Positions 23,960 to 34,560 of a stretch of DNA of 64,000 bases are shown one piece after another (the stretch's first letter is position 1; every line of letters begins with the position of its first letter). The notes under the pieces were generated by a model. That model was not told where the DNA came from. It did no database searches and saw only the letters and a program-made list of their open reading frames with translations. The stretch spans positions 1-64,000 of the forward strand of contig JASAND010004288.1 in assembly GCA_030248195.1 (NCBI GenBank), in the 5' to 3' direction. This stretch comes from Trissonchulus latispiculum. Lineage: Eukaryota > Nematoda > Enoplea > Enoplida > Ironidae. The position numbers were made by a program, and so were the translations under genes.

Positions 23960-24360
23960 GACTTTGCGGCGCCACTGCGGCGCAGTGGCGCAGCTGCGGC
24001 GCAAAAAAAGTTGTGATTCTTAAATTCTTTAGAGGGTACTACTAGACCCCATAGCCCTTTAGGTTGGCCCACCGCTGCAGATCACGTGAAAGCGGCGAAC
24101 ATTATGTACAATACAACCATCAAATAGGAGAAACCGGAAAAAAAACATCGCCGCCATAACCGGTCCGGGGCGCAACTTTTTAACGGTAAGTGATACGGGG
24201 CTGAAACTTCACAGACATACTAAACTCGATGTGCTCTACAATTTGCGCATGAAATCTGCGCAGGATCTGCGCAGGATTTTGCGCAGCTTCTGCGCAGCTT
24301 ATTTTACACTGTCTCCAGCCACTTTTCACACATATTATAGGGGTCGCTGCCGCGACCCCT
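23960..24360. repeat. GC-rich short-motif clusters and hairpin
   Basis: GCGGCGCCACTGCGGCGCAG-type units lie at 23963-24003. CTGCGCAG is repeated about five times at 24250-24300. A perfect hairpin GGGGTCGC-TGCC-GCGACCCC lies at about 24339-24358. CAGTGGCGCAGCCAGG at 24377 looks like a hAT-type terminus, but no partner was found. Confidence 0.55.
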
Positions 24361-25149
24361 ATGATATATATATATCAGTGGCGCAGCCAGGTCTTTTTGA
24401 CGGGGCATGCGGACGTGGGCGTATCAAAGGCACGGGGAGGGGGTTTGGCAGTTTGAATCCCTGTTTTCGTCCGACTCCCCCATGATGTTGATTTTTTAAT
24501 TATCCCCAACCAGAAAACAACTATTAACAGCACAACTAAACAGTTTTGTGCCTGCGGTTGTTGGCTGATCAATTCTTGAAATTGTTTGCGATTACTAGCC
24601 TTGTTTTGCTATTTTTGCTATGCTTTGTTTTTCTATAGTGATTTTTTATAAATTTCCGATTCTTGAACGAAACTTTTGCTAAGCGCCAAATGGAAAATCA
24701 AAAGCGATAACTGCATATCATGAAGCATTCCGACGAGCTTCAAAATGAGCCAAAAAATATCTCTACAGCCACTGTGGGTACGCAGTTCTATGACAGAAGT
24801 TGCTCAGCTCACTTAGGGCTTTCATTTGTTTTCATTCACTTTGGCTTTCATCGAATCGACCAGGATTTGCTGAAAAACAAAGACAAAAGTTCAGTCATTA
24901 TCAATACGTAGGCAGACAAACAGATAATGTATACATTTAGCATCGCCATAGTTTACGTATGTATACTGCTACTTATATACTTATATATTTATACATTTAC
25001 GTAACATCATGTAATAATTAGTTCTAATAATTGTCACATAATTAGTACCGACTTTGTTTTTATTACTGTTCTTACCAGAGACATTGCCGTTTCACCATCC
25101 TTTATTCGAGTGAAAGGACTATCCAAGTGGATGCTCGTGAGTGGCCGGC

Positions 25150-25390
25150 TCAGCGTGGGACAATTTCCCCATCGTCCTCGGAGTCAGTGTAATGATCCAT
25201 TTCAGCCAGATGTTGGAGCTCGACGCCGGCTGGGGGAGGGACCGTCGTCGTGATGGGATTCTGTGGTCCCGCCCAGTCCATGTCCTCTGCCTCGTCTTCG
25301 CTGTCTGCTTCGCTCGCCGTTGAGGTTGTTGACTTTGTGTCTGAGTCACCAGCATCGTCTTCGGCCATATCATCGACGTCGAATAGGTCA
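25150..25390 (-). pseudogene. Acidic exon, left-arm copy (intact frame)
   Basis: After the acceptor GTTTTTCGTTTCAG it reads DLFDVDDMAEDDAGDSDTK, then Ser/Thr/Glu/Asp-rich sequence, TVPPPAGVELQHLAEMDHY and a stop at 25150-25152. A disordered acidic C-terminus. The right-arm copy (32092-32326) has a TCA-to-TGA stop at the DSD position and lacks six bases. The frame is intact here, but the gene as a whole is broken upstream in this arm. Confidence 0.5.
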
Positions 25391-25464
25391 CTGAAACGAA
25401 AAACCAAATAGGCTGATACAAATAGATGGAAATGGATATGTGTCGAAGCCTAGTAGTCAAATTA

Positions 25465-25625
25465 GCCATTTAGTTAAATGGCTAAACATTTTAGCCATTT
25501 AGTTAAATGGCTAGCCCAGTTGTAAAACGCAGCGTGTTTGACTATTTGGCCAAGACTCCCAATATTTTAGCCATTTAGTAAAATGACCACGGTGTTTTAG
25601 CTATTTAGTTAAATGGCTAGCAGCT
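25465..25625. repeat. Array of TAGCCATTTAGTTAAATGGCTA palindromes
   Basis: The motif TAGCCATTTA / TAAATGGCTA alternates several times. The same array is in the other arm at about 31865-32030. Confidence 0.8.
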
Positions 25626-25694
25626 CGTAGCCTAGTTGTCAAATGAAAGTTAGCGGCCATTTATAGACGATCATACTTTCGTTACTATATACTT

Positions 25695-26365
25695 TTTCCG
25701 CTTCACTAATAGCAGGTTCATATAATTTAATCTTATTAAAAGGCTTTTCGGTGTTTTGTAAGTAATATTCAGAAATGCATGGTCAGTTTTGAAAAATAAA
25801 ATAAATTTATTTAATTTTTGAAGATTTAAAATTTGACGCGATTTAGTATTAAGTAAGTCAAGTATTAAATCTTCAAAAAATAATTTAAAAATTCCAATAA
25901 AGCTTTGATTGCAATAAACAAGGTTTTAATTACTGGAATTTAATCCTGGAAAATTTAGCGTTAACTTACTTACTAAGTTTCTTCAACTATTTCATATACA
26001 ACTTAAAAATAGCTTCATTGTATTCAGGAATGTACGAAAGAATTTGAGAAAATTTGAAATAAAACATTGGAGTGATAAATTTGAAAAACAATAATTAATA
26101 ATTAATTAATTAAAATAATAATTATTTTAAGTTGTGTTTGAAATAAGTGAAGTAAACTAACTAACTTAGTAACTAAATGCTAAGATGTTAACATCGTGGT
26201 AAATTTTAAACCTTTAAAACATAAATAAATTTATTTTATTTTTCAAATCTATCCATGCACACCTGAATATTACTTACAAAACACTAAAAAATCGACTACC
26301 TTACATTTAAATAATATTGAGTTATATGAACCTGCAATTAGTGAAGCGGAAAAGTAGTAAATATG
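25695..26365. mobile_element. Fold-back insertion in the left arm
   Basis: CCGCTTCACTAATAGCAGGT near 25705 is inverted at about 26330-26352, and the halves are complementary around a centre near 26030. The right arm holds only one half (about 31775-31850). Either this inserted after the duplication, or the right arm lost half of it. Confidence 0.65.
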
Positions 26366-26439
26366 ATTAAGTTGATAGCAATAAGTAAGTATGATAGTCA
26401 GTAAATAGTCATCAACTGTCCGAATCAGACCGGATCCTA

Positions 26440-26657
26440 TTGAGCAGGCAGTGATACGCAGAGCAATTAAGGGTCAGTCCCTCCGGATGGCTGGCCAGGA
26501 AGTCCAAATCCTTCAGGGTAGGCGACTTCTTCTGGCGCTCCTTTCCGGAGGCTCGACGCCCAAAGGTGGATCCCTTCTAGTCATATTTGAACTCCAGAGA
26601 GATGGAGGGAGGAAACAAAGTCTTCATCACCACCATCCTTACGGTCTTGCGGTTGCT
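26440..26657 (-). pseudogene. PIP5-kinase-domain exon, left-arm copy with a stop
   Basis: After the acceptor TTTAATTTAG it reads SNRKTVRMVVMKTLFPP, then SLEFKYD, a TAG stop at 26577-26579, then KGSTFGRRASGKER. This matches the catalytic core of type I/II phosphatidylinositol-phosphate 5-kinases (VVMNN.LP.....KYDLKGST..RRAS...KE, then T.KDLDF). The stop replaces the Leu of DLKGST, so this copy cannot make an active kinase. Confidence 0.8.
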
Positions 26658-26841
26658 CTAAATTAAAAATGCACAAACGTACTTCAAACGGAACAAAGGC
26701 AAAATATTTCAACTGGCGGTAATGGTACTGAGCAGGCTCGGCTATAAAGAATTTCAAAATTCAATTTAAGCAACAGCAATCAAACACTTTCTTTACCGAA
26801 TCCGCAGCAGCACCATCATCTACAACGACAACTAGACAGCC

Positions 26842-26851
26842 ATATATATAC

Positions 26852-26904
<53 letters not shown>

Positions 26905-26932
26905 ACCCTGAATATCATGCTGACGTATATAT

Positions 26933-26980
<48 letters not shown>

Positions 26981-27005
26981 TTATATATGTATGTATATAT
27001 ATATA
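26842..27005. repeat. (TA)n microsatellites, two tracts in inverted flanks
   Basis: TA tracts at about 26842-26900 and 26930-27005 are separated by CCTGAATATCATGCTGACG. The complement of that sequence follows the second tract. Confidence 0.9.
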
Positions 27006-27059
27006 CGTCAGCATGATATTCAGGGTTTCTAACTGCATCATTTTATGTATTTGTCTTAC

Positions 27060-27256
27060 CTCAGAAATTGGAAGACGTGGAAAATGTACTTTTCTCCACC
27101 TGTTACGTAGCCGGCCCGATTCCGTCGATAGAGTCGATAGTCCTGCCGCCTGAACTGATTGTCCACCAGATTCACTTCAGACAAAGACATTGACTCCGAC
27201 AGTTCGTCGGCGATCTCGGAAAGATTTCTCAGCCGGTTTCCCTCTAAATTCAGGAT
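27060..27256 (-). pseudogene. LRR-like exon, left-arm copy
   Basis: Flanked by the acceptor TTTTGTTTTCAG and the donor CTGAG|GTAAGA. It reads ILNLEGNRLRNLSEIADEL then [19 protein letters not shown], two leucine-rich repeat-like segments (L.L..N.L). It is 197 nt long; the right-arm copy is 188 nt, an in-frame loss of three residues (RLY). Both copies have open frames. Confidence 0.6.
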
Positions 27257-27407
27257 CTGAAAACAAAAGGAAATGAAACAAAGTATATATCTATGGCATG
27301 GTAGAATGCATGCGATGAAGGAGCACTTTTTGTTCTTGTATGTATATACATTCACAGACAAGACAAGAGAATCTGAGTTAGTGTACATAGATTGATGAGG
27401 CCATCCA

Positions 27408-27514
27408 TTAGATAAGTTTAGTTTGTTGATGGTGATCTATGGCCCTTCGCCGTTCCTTCCAGATTCTCTGTATGTGGGCATGGTCCTTCTTGCATCGGCT
27501 TTGACTTTGCCCAC
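27408..27514 (-). pseudogene. Short basic exon, left-arm copy
   Basis: After the acceptor TTCTGTTGCAG the best frame reads GQSQSRCKKDHAHIQRIWKE then RRRAIDHHQQTKLI and a TAA. The same frame is kept in the right arm with four substitutions (H/Q, R/G, K/E type), suggesting it was coding. A stop at the end means it is either a terminal exon or not read in this frame. Confidence 0.35.
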
Positions 27515-27639
27515 CTGCAACAGAAAGACAAAAGAGATATACTTCAGGGAGGAACAGTTAGGTACGTAGGCTTTCGTTTTGGGATTATATATATAAACTA
27601 TATACAAACAACAAAATACATATAATGTATATATAACTC

Positions 27640-27770
27640 TGCCAGCAGAGTTAATAGGAGTTAAAAAGCGCAGAGTTAAAATTAACTCTATCCACTCGCG
27701 AAAAGGGTAGAGTTAATTTTAACTCTACTCTACTCCACTCTACCAATTCGCGAAAAGGCTCTTAGTTTCC
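27640..27770. repeat. AGAGTTAAAATTAACTCT motif array (left arm)
   Basis: Inverted motifs AGAGTTAA / TTAACTCT are clustered next to CGCGAAAAGG. The same family is at 30370-30520 (right arm) and at about 46350-46505. Confidence 0.8.
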
Positions 27771-28257
27771 TTTGCTCTAAGGTTCTTACACACAAGTGAA
27801 ATGAAAACGCAGCTGCTTCGAAAATGTCAAATCGCTGTCAATGAAGTTATATATCCAAGTGCTTCATGACTTCCTAATAGGCTAACGCTAACAACTAAAA
27901 TTTCATATTTTATAAGCCGCCGATTTTTTTGTATCATCGCCGCCACGTGGACGTTAAAACAGCCAGAATTGTGTACTCCATGCCTTACCTCCGTTGTCTA
28001 TGCAGAAGAAAAAGTTCTTTAGACCATGCTTAAAAGTTTGAGGTGTTTTGCTTTTGTGTATTTTTCTTAAACAAGAAAACAAAATTCAGAATAGTGACGC
28101 TTTTAGCAAACAAAACCATGTTAAAGTTAAACTGGACTTGAAAGATTTGTTATTCCTGTGGATATAGACCCTCAAAAATAACTACTGGGTCGGGCAGCTA
28201 TGGCAGGTGATTTACTCTGTAATAAATTGTTCACTGTTTGAAAAAACTGATGAGCTT

Positions 28258-29869
28258 TTATTTCGTTGATTGTATATTCATGCTGATATGACTGAAATTC
28301 TGGCTGAACATTTAAAATCCTATTGTCATATTGTCTAACATTATGTATACAAATTACAATACAGCAATATAAATTGGATACTTACCAAAGTGTCCGCATT
28401 GAGTTCTCCACACCAATAGATATGACAATAGACGCATTTAGTCGCGATGCAAAATTAAACTAATTTGCATAAAACTTATAATGCATTCATTTATGCTACC
28501 AGCGACTGCATTAATTTTGACAATGTTGAATTTTTCTCCATGAAAATTCAATTATATGAAAAGGTTTTGTGCAAACCAGTTCTAACTAGTATGGACTAGA
28601 TAAGGGCTAGGCAGCAATTCTTGTCTAAAACTTATCTGCCTATCACTTGATTCAAACTTTCATTAGCTCCTTAATTGGCTCAGACAAGGGAGTTTAAACT
28701 AAAACTATAATGCGGTGCATTTTAGCGTGACTAGTTCCACACTTAATACTTGGCTACCGAAAAATTTATCACATATCGTTTTCTCATTCTGCTTTCTAAG
28801 GTTGGCGTCAATTTTTTTGCACAATTACAATGTTTGTATTTTCATGCTCCTCCAGTATAGGAACTAGCCTTTAACTTAATGAGTTTATTGTACACCCAGC
28901 TGCGTAGTTTCCAATTTTAAGAATAATAGAAATGTCAAGTGATGGTTAACTCTATCTAGTGCACAGTTCAAGGTTCCCCTAATGGAGGGGCCAGCAGTGA
29001 TAATTCAAGGAAAACAAATTGTAATGTTCCAAATATAACTGCCTAAAAAATAATAAAACTAAAAGAAATACGTCTAAATAATAAAAAGTAAAAGGAAAAT
29101 AAGAATCTTGTTTAAATTTTAAAATTACTAATTAGTCTGAATAAAATTTTAAATCATTTCTTTGGATCTCCACTCAATGTATGCCAGCCATTCTCCAAAG
29201 GCAAGTAAAATATAAAATTTGAGGTGATAAATTTTGAGTTTTTTAAACTTATTTTAATTGGGCATATTAATTTGGACGCTCTCCGTACACTATTTGAAAT
29301 GTTCCAGTGGAAACTACGGCCGCTCTGCCGGAAATTTTTGGAAGCGGCCGAACCCGAACCAGCCCCCTTTTCCATTAACAGGCTGCTCCAGTGAAAATTA
29401 CAGATTCGTCCTGTAAAAACTGTCGAAAAGGTTGAACAATACTACAGGTTTCTTTGGCATTTTGTACAGTAAACTCCTGCAAAAAATTACAGGTTTCCTT
29501 TAGTATTTTGTACATTAAACTTTTGTAATTGTTACTATTCGAGAGACCGGTGAAATATACAAAAGTTACTTTTGTGGAAAATACTGGAAGCTCCGTTGGT
29601 GACTTACCGCACAGGAGCACTTTTGCAGAAGCCTTTTTAATAGTGTTCATTAGGTACCCAAGGAAATAATTTTTAATTTTCGTTACACTGATTAGTAGTT
29701 TCAAAATTTAGTTTATGATTTTAATTTCAAATGAAGACAGTTAAATTTACAACATTACAGTTTGCTTTCCTTGTATATTTGCTGCTGGCCCCCCTCCATT
29801 AGGTGAACCTTGGGCTGTCTAGACAGAGTTGACCATCACTTGCCTTTTCATAAAATAAAATAGATTTAA
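28258..29869. other. Spacer of the inverted duplication, containing a copy of a 35.6-37.6 kb repeat
   Basis: The spacer is not inverted with the arms. It is homologous to 35590-37600: shared GATTCAAACTTTCATTAGC, TTGGATACTTACCAAA and CACAGTTCAAGGTTC segments. From about 28870 to 29850 it has long inverted ends like the copy at 36355-37615. Minus ORFs 29154-29375 and 29375-29704 show no motif. Confidence 0.75.
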
Positions 29870-30633
29870 TAAAAGCTCATCAGTTTTTTCAAAAAGTGAA
29901 CAATTTATTACATAGTAAATCACCTGCCATAGCTGCCCGACCCAGTAGTTATTTTTGAGGGTCTATATCCACAGGAATAACAAATCTTTCAAGTCCAGTT
30001 TAACTTTAACATGGTTTTGTTTGCTAAAAGCGTCACTATTCTGAATTTTGTTTTCTTGTTTAAGAAAAATACACAAAAGCAAAACACCTCAAACTTTTAA
30101 GCATGGTCTAAAGAACTTTTTCTTCTGCATAGACAACGGAGGTAAGGCATGGAGTACACAATTCTGGCTGTTTTAACGTCCACGTGGCGGCGATGATACA
30201 GAAAAATCGGCGGCTTATAAAATATGAAATTTTAGTTGTTAGCGTTAGCCTATTAGGAAGTCATGAAGCAGTTGGATATATAAGTTCATTGACAGCGATT
30301 GTTGACACTTGACATTTTTGAAACAGCTGCGTTTTCACTTCACTTGTGTATAAGAACCTTGGAGCAAAGGAAACTAAGGGCCTTTTCGCGAATGGGTAGA
30401 GTGGAGTAGAGTAGAGTAGAGTAGAGTTAAAATTAACTCTACCCTTTTCGCGAATGGATAGAGTTAATTTTAACTCTGCGCTTTTTAACTCCTATTAACT
30501 CTGCTGGCAGAGTTATATATATACATTATACATATTTTCTTTGTTTGTATATAGTATACATAATCCCAAAACGAAAGCCTACATACCTAACTGTTCCTCC
30601 CTGAAGTATATCTCTTTTGTCTTTCTGTTGCAG

Positions 30634-30740
30634 GTGGGCAAAGTCAAAGCCGATGCAAGAAGGACCAGGCCCACATACAGGGAATCTGGGAGGAACGGCG
30701 AAGGGCCATAGACCACCATCAACAAACTAAACTTATCTAA
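30634..30740 (+). pseudogene. Short basic exon, right-arm copy
   Basis: After the acceptor TTCTGTTGCAG it reads GQSQSRCKKDQAHIQGIWEE then RRRAIDHHQQTKLI and TAA at 30738-30740. See the left-arm copy at 27408. Confidence 0.35.
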
Positions 30741-30891
30741 TGGATGGCCTCATCAATCTATGTACACTAACTCAGATTCTCTTGTCTTGTCTGTGAATGT
30801 ATATACATACAAGAACAAAAAGTGCTCCTTCATCGCATGCATTCTACCATGCCATAGATATATACTTTGTTTCATTTCCTTTTGTTTTCAG

Positions 30892-31079
30892 ATCCTGAAT
30901 TTAGAGGGAAACCGGCTGAGAAATCTTTGCGAGATCGTCGACGAACTGTCGGAGTCAATGTCTTTGTCTGAAGTGAATCTGGTGGACAACCAGTTCAGGC
31001 GGCAGGACTATCGACGGAATCGCGCCGGCTACGAAACAGGCGCAGAAAGGCTGGTTCTAGACGTCTTCCAATTTCTGAG
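30892..31079 (+). pseudogene. LRR-like exon, right-arm copy
   Basis: Acceptor TTTTGTTTTCAG, donor CTGAG|GTAAGA. It reads ILNLEGNRLRNLCEIVDEL ... [19 protein letters not shown], ending [10 protein letters not shown]. Open frame, three residues shorter than the left copy. It is probably one exon of a larger LRR gene whose rest lies in other copies or outside. Confidence 0.6.
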
Positions 31080-31130
31080 GTAAGACAAATACATGAAATT
31101 ATGCAGTTAGAAACCCTGAATATCTTGCTG

Positions 31131-31214
31131 ACGTATATATATACATACATATATACATACATATATATGTATGTATATATGTATGTATATATATATATGT
31201 GTGTGTGTATTCGG

Positions 31215-31281
<67 letters not shown>
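31131..31281. repeat. (TA)n microsatellite with TG and TGTA interruptions
   Basis: A TA-rich tract between the LRR-like exon and the kinase exon, equivalent to the left-arm tracts. Confidence 0.9.
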
Positions 31282-31285
<4 letters not shown>

Positions 31286-31467
31286 CCATCTAGTTGTCGT
31301 TATAGATGATGATGGTGCAGCTGCTACGGTAAAGAAAGTGTTTGATTGCTGTTGCTTAAATTGAATTTTGAAATTCTTTATAGCCGAGCCTGCTCAGTAC
31401 CATTACCGCCAGTTGAAATATTTTGCCTTTGTTCCGTTTGAAGTACGTTTGTGCATTTTTAATTTAG

Positions 31468-31690
31468 AGCAACCGCAAGACTGTAAGGATGGTGGTGATG
31501 GAGAATTTGTTTCCTCCCTCCATCCCTCTGGAGTTCAAATATAACTTGAAGGGATCCACCTTTTTGCGTCGAGCCTCCGGAAAGGAGCGCCAGCAGAAGT
31601 CACCTACCCTGAAGGATTTGGACTTCCTGGCCAGCCATCCGGAGGGACTGACCCTTAATTGCTCTGCGTATCACTGCCTGCTCATAATAG
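31468..31690 (+). pseudogene. PIP5-kinase-domain exon, right-arm copy (no stop, then frameshift)
   Basis: After the acceptor TTTAATTTAG it reads SNRKTVRMVVMENLFPPSIP, KYNLKGSTFLRRASGKER, SPTLKDLDFLASHPEGLTL, then SAYHCLL. In PIP5-kinases this region (VVMNN..P, KYDLKGST..RRAS, KDLDF, Y.AL) sits between the ATP-binding lobe and the MDYSLL segment. Here DLKGST is NLKGST. At about 31682 it has two extra bases (CTCATAATAGG against CTCAATAGG in the left arm) that shift the frame. The exon with MDYSLL is not in the window. Probably non-functional. Confidence 0.8.
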
Positions 31691-32091
31691 GATCCGGTCT
31701 GATTCGGACAGTTGACGACTATTTATGGACTATCATGCTTACTTATTACTATCAACTTAATCATATTTACTACTTTTCCGCTTCACTAATTGCAGGTTCA
31801 TATAACTTAATATTATTTAAATGCAAGGTAGTCGACTTTTCAGTGTTTAGGCTACGAGCTGCTAGCCATTTAACTAAATAGCTAAAACACAGTGGTCATT
31901 TTACTAAATGGCTAAAATATTGGGAGTCTTGGCCAAATAGTCAAACACGCTGCGTTTTACAACTGCGCTAGCCATTTGACTAAATGGCTAAAATGTTTAG
32001 CCATTTAACTAAATGGCGAATTTGACTACTAGGCTTCGACATATATCCATTTCCATCTATTTGTATCAGCCTTTTTGTTTTTTCATTTCAG

Positions 32092-32326
32092 TGACCTAGT
32101 CGATGATATGGCCGAAGACGATGATGGTGACTGAGACACAAAGTCAACAACCTCAACGGCGAGCGAAGCAGACAGCGAAGACGAGGCAGAGGACATGGAC
32201 TGGGCGGGACCACAGAATCCCATCACGACGACGGTCCCTCCCCCAGCCGGCGTCGAACTCCACCATCTGGCTGAAATGTATCATGACACTGACTCCGAGG
32301 ACGATGGGGAAATTGTCCCACGCTGA
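32092..32326 (+). pseudogene. Acidic exon, right-arm copy with a stop
   Basis: After TTTCATTTCAG it reads DLVDDMAEDDDGD, then TGA at 32132-32134 where the left copy has TCA. Downstream of the stop the original frame is still recognisable and ends EDDGEIVPR with TGA at 32324-32326. Confidence 0.65.
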
Positions 32327-32752
32327 GCCGGCCACTCACGAGCATCCACTGGGATAGTGCTTTCACTCGAATAAAGGATGGTGAAACGGCAATGTCTCTG
32401 GTAAGAACAGTAATAAAACTAAGTCGGTACTAATTATGTAACAATTATTAGAACTAATTATTATATGATCTTACGTAAATGTATAAATATAAATAAATAA
32501 TCAAATAAGTACATAAATGTAAATTTCGCTCAAGCATAATATTGGCTGACCACGGAAAGATCCTTATACCATATCGTCAAAACTCAAAACATTCAAAATC
32601 GGCAATTAATAATGAGGTAGGTGCGTGAAGTACGTACAAACATACATAAGTAGCAGTATACATACGTAAACTGTGGCGATGCTAAATGTATACATTCTCT
32701 GTTTGTCTGCCTACGTATTGATAATGACTGATCTTTTGTCTTTGTTTTTCAG

Positions 32753-33016
32753 CAAATCCTGGTCGATTCGATGCTTCGAAGACGGACAAAGCTATCCCAC
32801 TTTACCCTGAAGAATGTGGCGATTGATAGGGATGGAAAGGATCCACTATTTTTCTGAGATAGTGGACGATTTGTTGGAATCAGTTTCTTTGAATCAAGTG
32901 AATCTGGTGGACAACCAGTTCAAGAGGCACGATTACCGACTCTACCAGAGGATCCGGGCCAACAATCACACTGCCGCAGGAGGAGAGTTGGCAGTCGATG
33001 TATTCCAAATCCTCAG
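32753..33016 (+). pseudogene. Second LRR-like exon, frameshifted
   Basis: Acceptor TTTGTTTTTCAG, donor CCTCAG|GTAAGG. It starts QILVDSMLRRRTKLSHFTLK in one frame, which stops at TGA near 32856. The rest reads EIVDDLLESVSLNQVNLVDN, QFKRHDYRLYQRIR and VDVFQILR in another frame, clearly paralogous to the exon at 30892. The left arm keeps only its first codons (about 24845-24868). Confidence 0.6.
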
Positions 33017-33079
33017 GTAAGGCAGCCACATGAAATTATCAATTCAGAAACTTACGTAATGTTAATGTATATACATACA

Positions 33080-33122
33080 TATATGATTATATATATATGT
33101 ATATATATATATATATATATAC
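33080..33122. repeat. (TA)n microsatellite
   Basis: TA-rich tract after the LRR-like exon. Confidence 0.85.
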
Positions 33123-33139
33123 TTATACCAGCAGCTTAT

Positions 33140-33470
33140 ATGTTATATGAGCACTGTTGCATACGCTAATTGTACACGCTCAGTATGCTCTATGAGCAAA
33201 AAGTGCTCACAGAGACGGTTGTATGTGCATTTTGCTCATAGAGACAGTTCCTATGAGCAGTGCTCATAGAAAGCATGCTCATAGAGATGTGAAGTTTACC
33301 TACTCTGTGAGCAAAAAATTTTTTGAAAATGAAAATTAGCGTAATTAATTAAGCTGAGCTTATGCTTAAAAAATGGCTTAGGCTTAGACGTGTAAAAGCA
33401 CGCTCTATTCTAAGCCTAACACGCTCTCGGTAAGCCTAGGCGCTGCCGCGGAGGAACGCGTTATTTGACG
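33140..33470. repeat. GCTCATAGAG motif array and GGCTTAGG cluster
   Basis: GCTCATAGAG / CTATGAGC occurs at least six times in both orientations between 33190 and 33300. It is followed by TAAGCCTA / GGCTTAGG motifs at 33360-33460. Confidence 0.75.
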
Positions 33471-33666
33471 GTGCTCACAAGACAGGAAAGATAGATATAT
33501 ATATACATACGCAATATACAAACATATATATACACCATTTCAGTATACCTGCACACTTACACTGTACGAATAAGACGGGCCAACAGTCTGAATCAAGCTG
33601 GAAGATGTCTATAAAATGAGGAATATTTTAGGCTGGCAATTAGATTAAGTACAAACGATTCACTTA

Positions 33667-33668
<2 letters not shown>

Positions 33669-33726
<58 letters not shown>
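33669..33726. repeat. (TA)n microsatellite
   Basis: TA dinucleotides. Confidence 0.95.
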
Positions 33727-33727
<1 letters not shown>

Positions 33728-33849
33728 CCGATCACATAGACTAGCAAATGTTTAGGCGCTGCCTTAACCAGTTCAACTGCTTTGTCAGTACGGGAACTAA
33801 CCTCCAGGTCTACTAGTAACCAATTTGTAGTATATGTACTGTATGACTT

Positions 33850-34560
33850 TGTGCCAGTATTAAATCTGCCTTGTTTACTGAGGAAGTAGTAGCCTTAAGA
33901 TATTTCCCAGCCTATGCAGTCTGCTTAACTTTTTCCAGCACAGCAGTTAAAGTAAGCAGTACAGAAGAGACAGGTTTGGTATGTTCCACTTCAGATACTG
34001 CTAATTCCTGTATTTTTCTGTATTGTTCACGTCACTGGCAGTGCTTGAAAATGCTATTCCGACCGCATAATCTGACAAATGTTCAGACGCTCTTTTTAAC
34101 CAGTTCTATCAATTTGTGAGCATGTAAATTAACCTGTTTCTGTTAAATTTGTAACTGACCGTATATTGATATGCCGCTGCGGTAAACTGTAACTACTATG
34201 ATTAGTTGTCATTTGTATATATTGTGGTCGGACACTTTTTCCTATTAAGTAACATTGATTGTGCCTATGGCATAAAAATCTACTTCAGTGTGGCTGAGAA
34301 GTGAGCGCACTATAGCTTGTATTTATTAGATAAAGTTATTCAAGCGAGACAGCATCATATCTGCCTTGTTTAGTGACGAAGTGATCGCCTTGTTAGATAT
34401 TTCCCAGACTATGTAGTCTGCTTAGCTTTTTCTAGCACAGCAGTGAAGCAAACAATACAGAAGAGACAGGTTTGGCATGTTCCACTTCAGATACTGTCTA
34501 GCCCTGTTTCTCTGTGTTGTTCACGTCAGTGGATGTGCTTGAAAGATCGAACCAGGCCAC
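33850..34560. repeat. Diverged direct repeat, two copies about 500 bp apart
   Basis: A segment of about 190 bp at 33858-34050 (TCTGCCTTGTTTACTGAGG, GAAGAGACAGGTTTGG, GTTCCACTTCAGATACTG) returns at about 34364-34555. The 82-residue ORF at 33871-34119 is not conserved in the second copy. Confidence 0.75.

Larger units (their letters stand above)
24842..28257. repeat. Left arm of a large inverted duplication
   Basis: This arm is the reverse complement of about 29870-32775. Exon boundaries in the two arms have constant coordinate sums (for example 27256+30892 and 27514+30634 both equal 58148), showing colinear inverted copies. It carries four exon-like segments on the minus strand and an extra fold-back insertion at about 25695-26365, which is why it is longer than the right arm. 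The outer breakpoint is at about 24842, inside a copy of the exon seen whole at 32753. Confidence 0.9.
29870..32775. repeat. Right arm of the large inverted duplication
   Basis: Mirror copy of 24842-28257. Exons are in the same order on the plus strand: basic, LRR-like, kinase, acidic. Homology ends at about 32775, inside the exon at 32753. Confidence 0.9.

Noticed and set aside
24377..24392. hAT terminus CAGTGGCGCAGCCAGG
   Set aside because: No inverted partner or 8-bp duplication was found in the window.
25119..25469. 116-residue minus ORF and its mirror at 32103-32357
   Set aside because: Alternative frame of the acidic exon; the frame that follows the splice acceptor is the acidic one.
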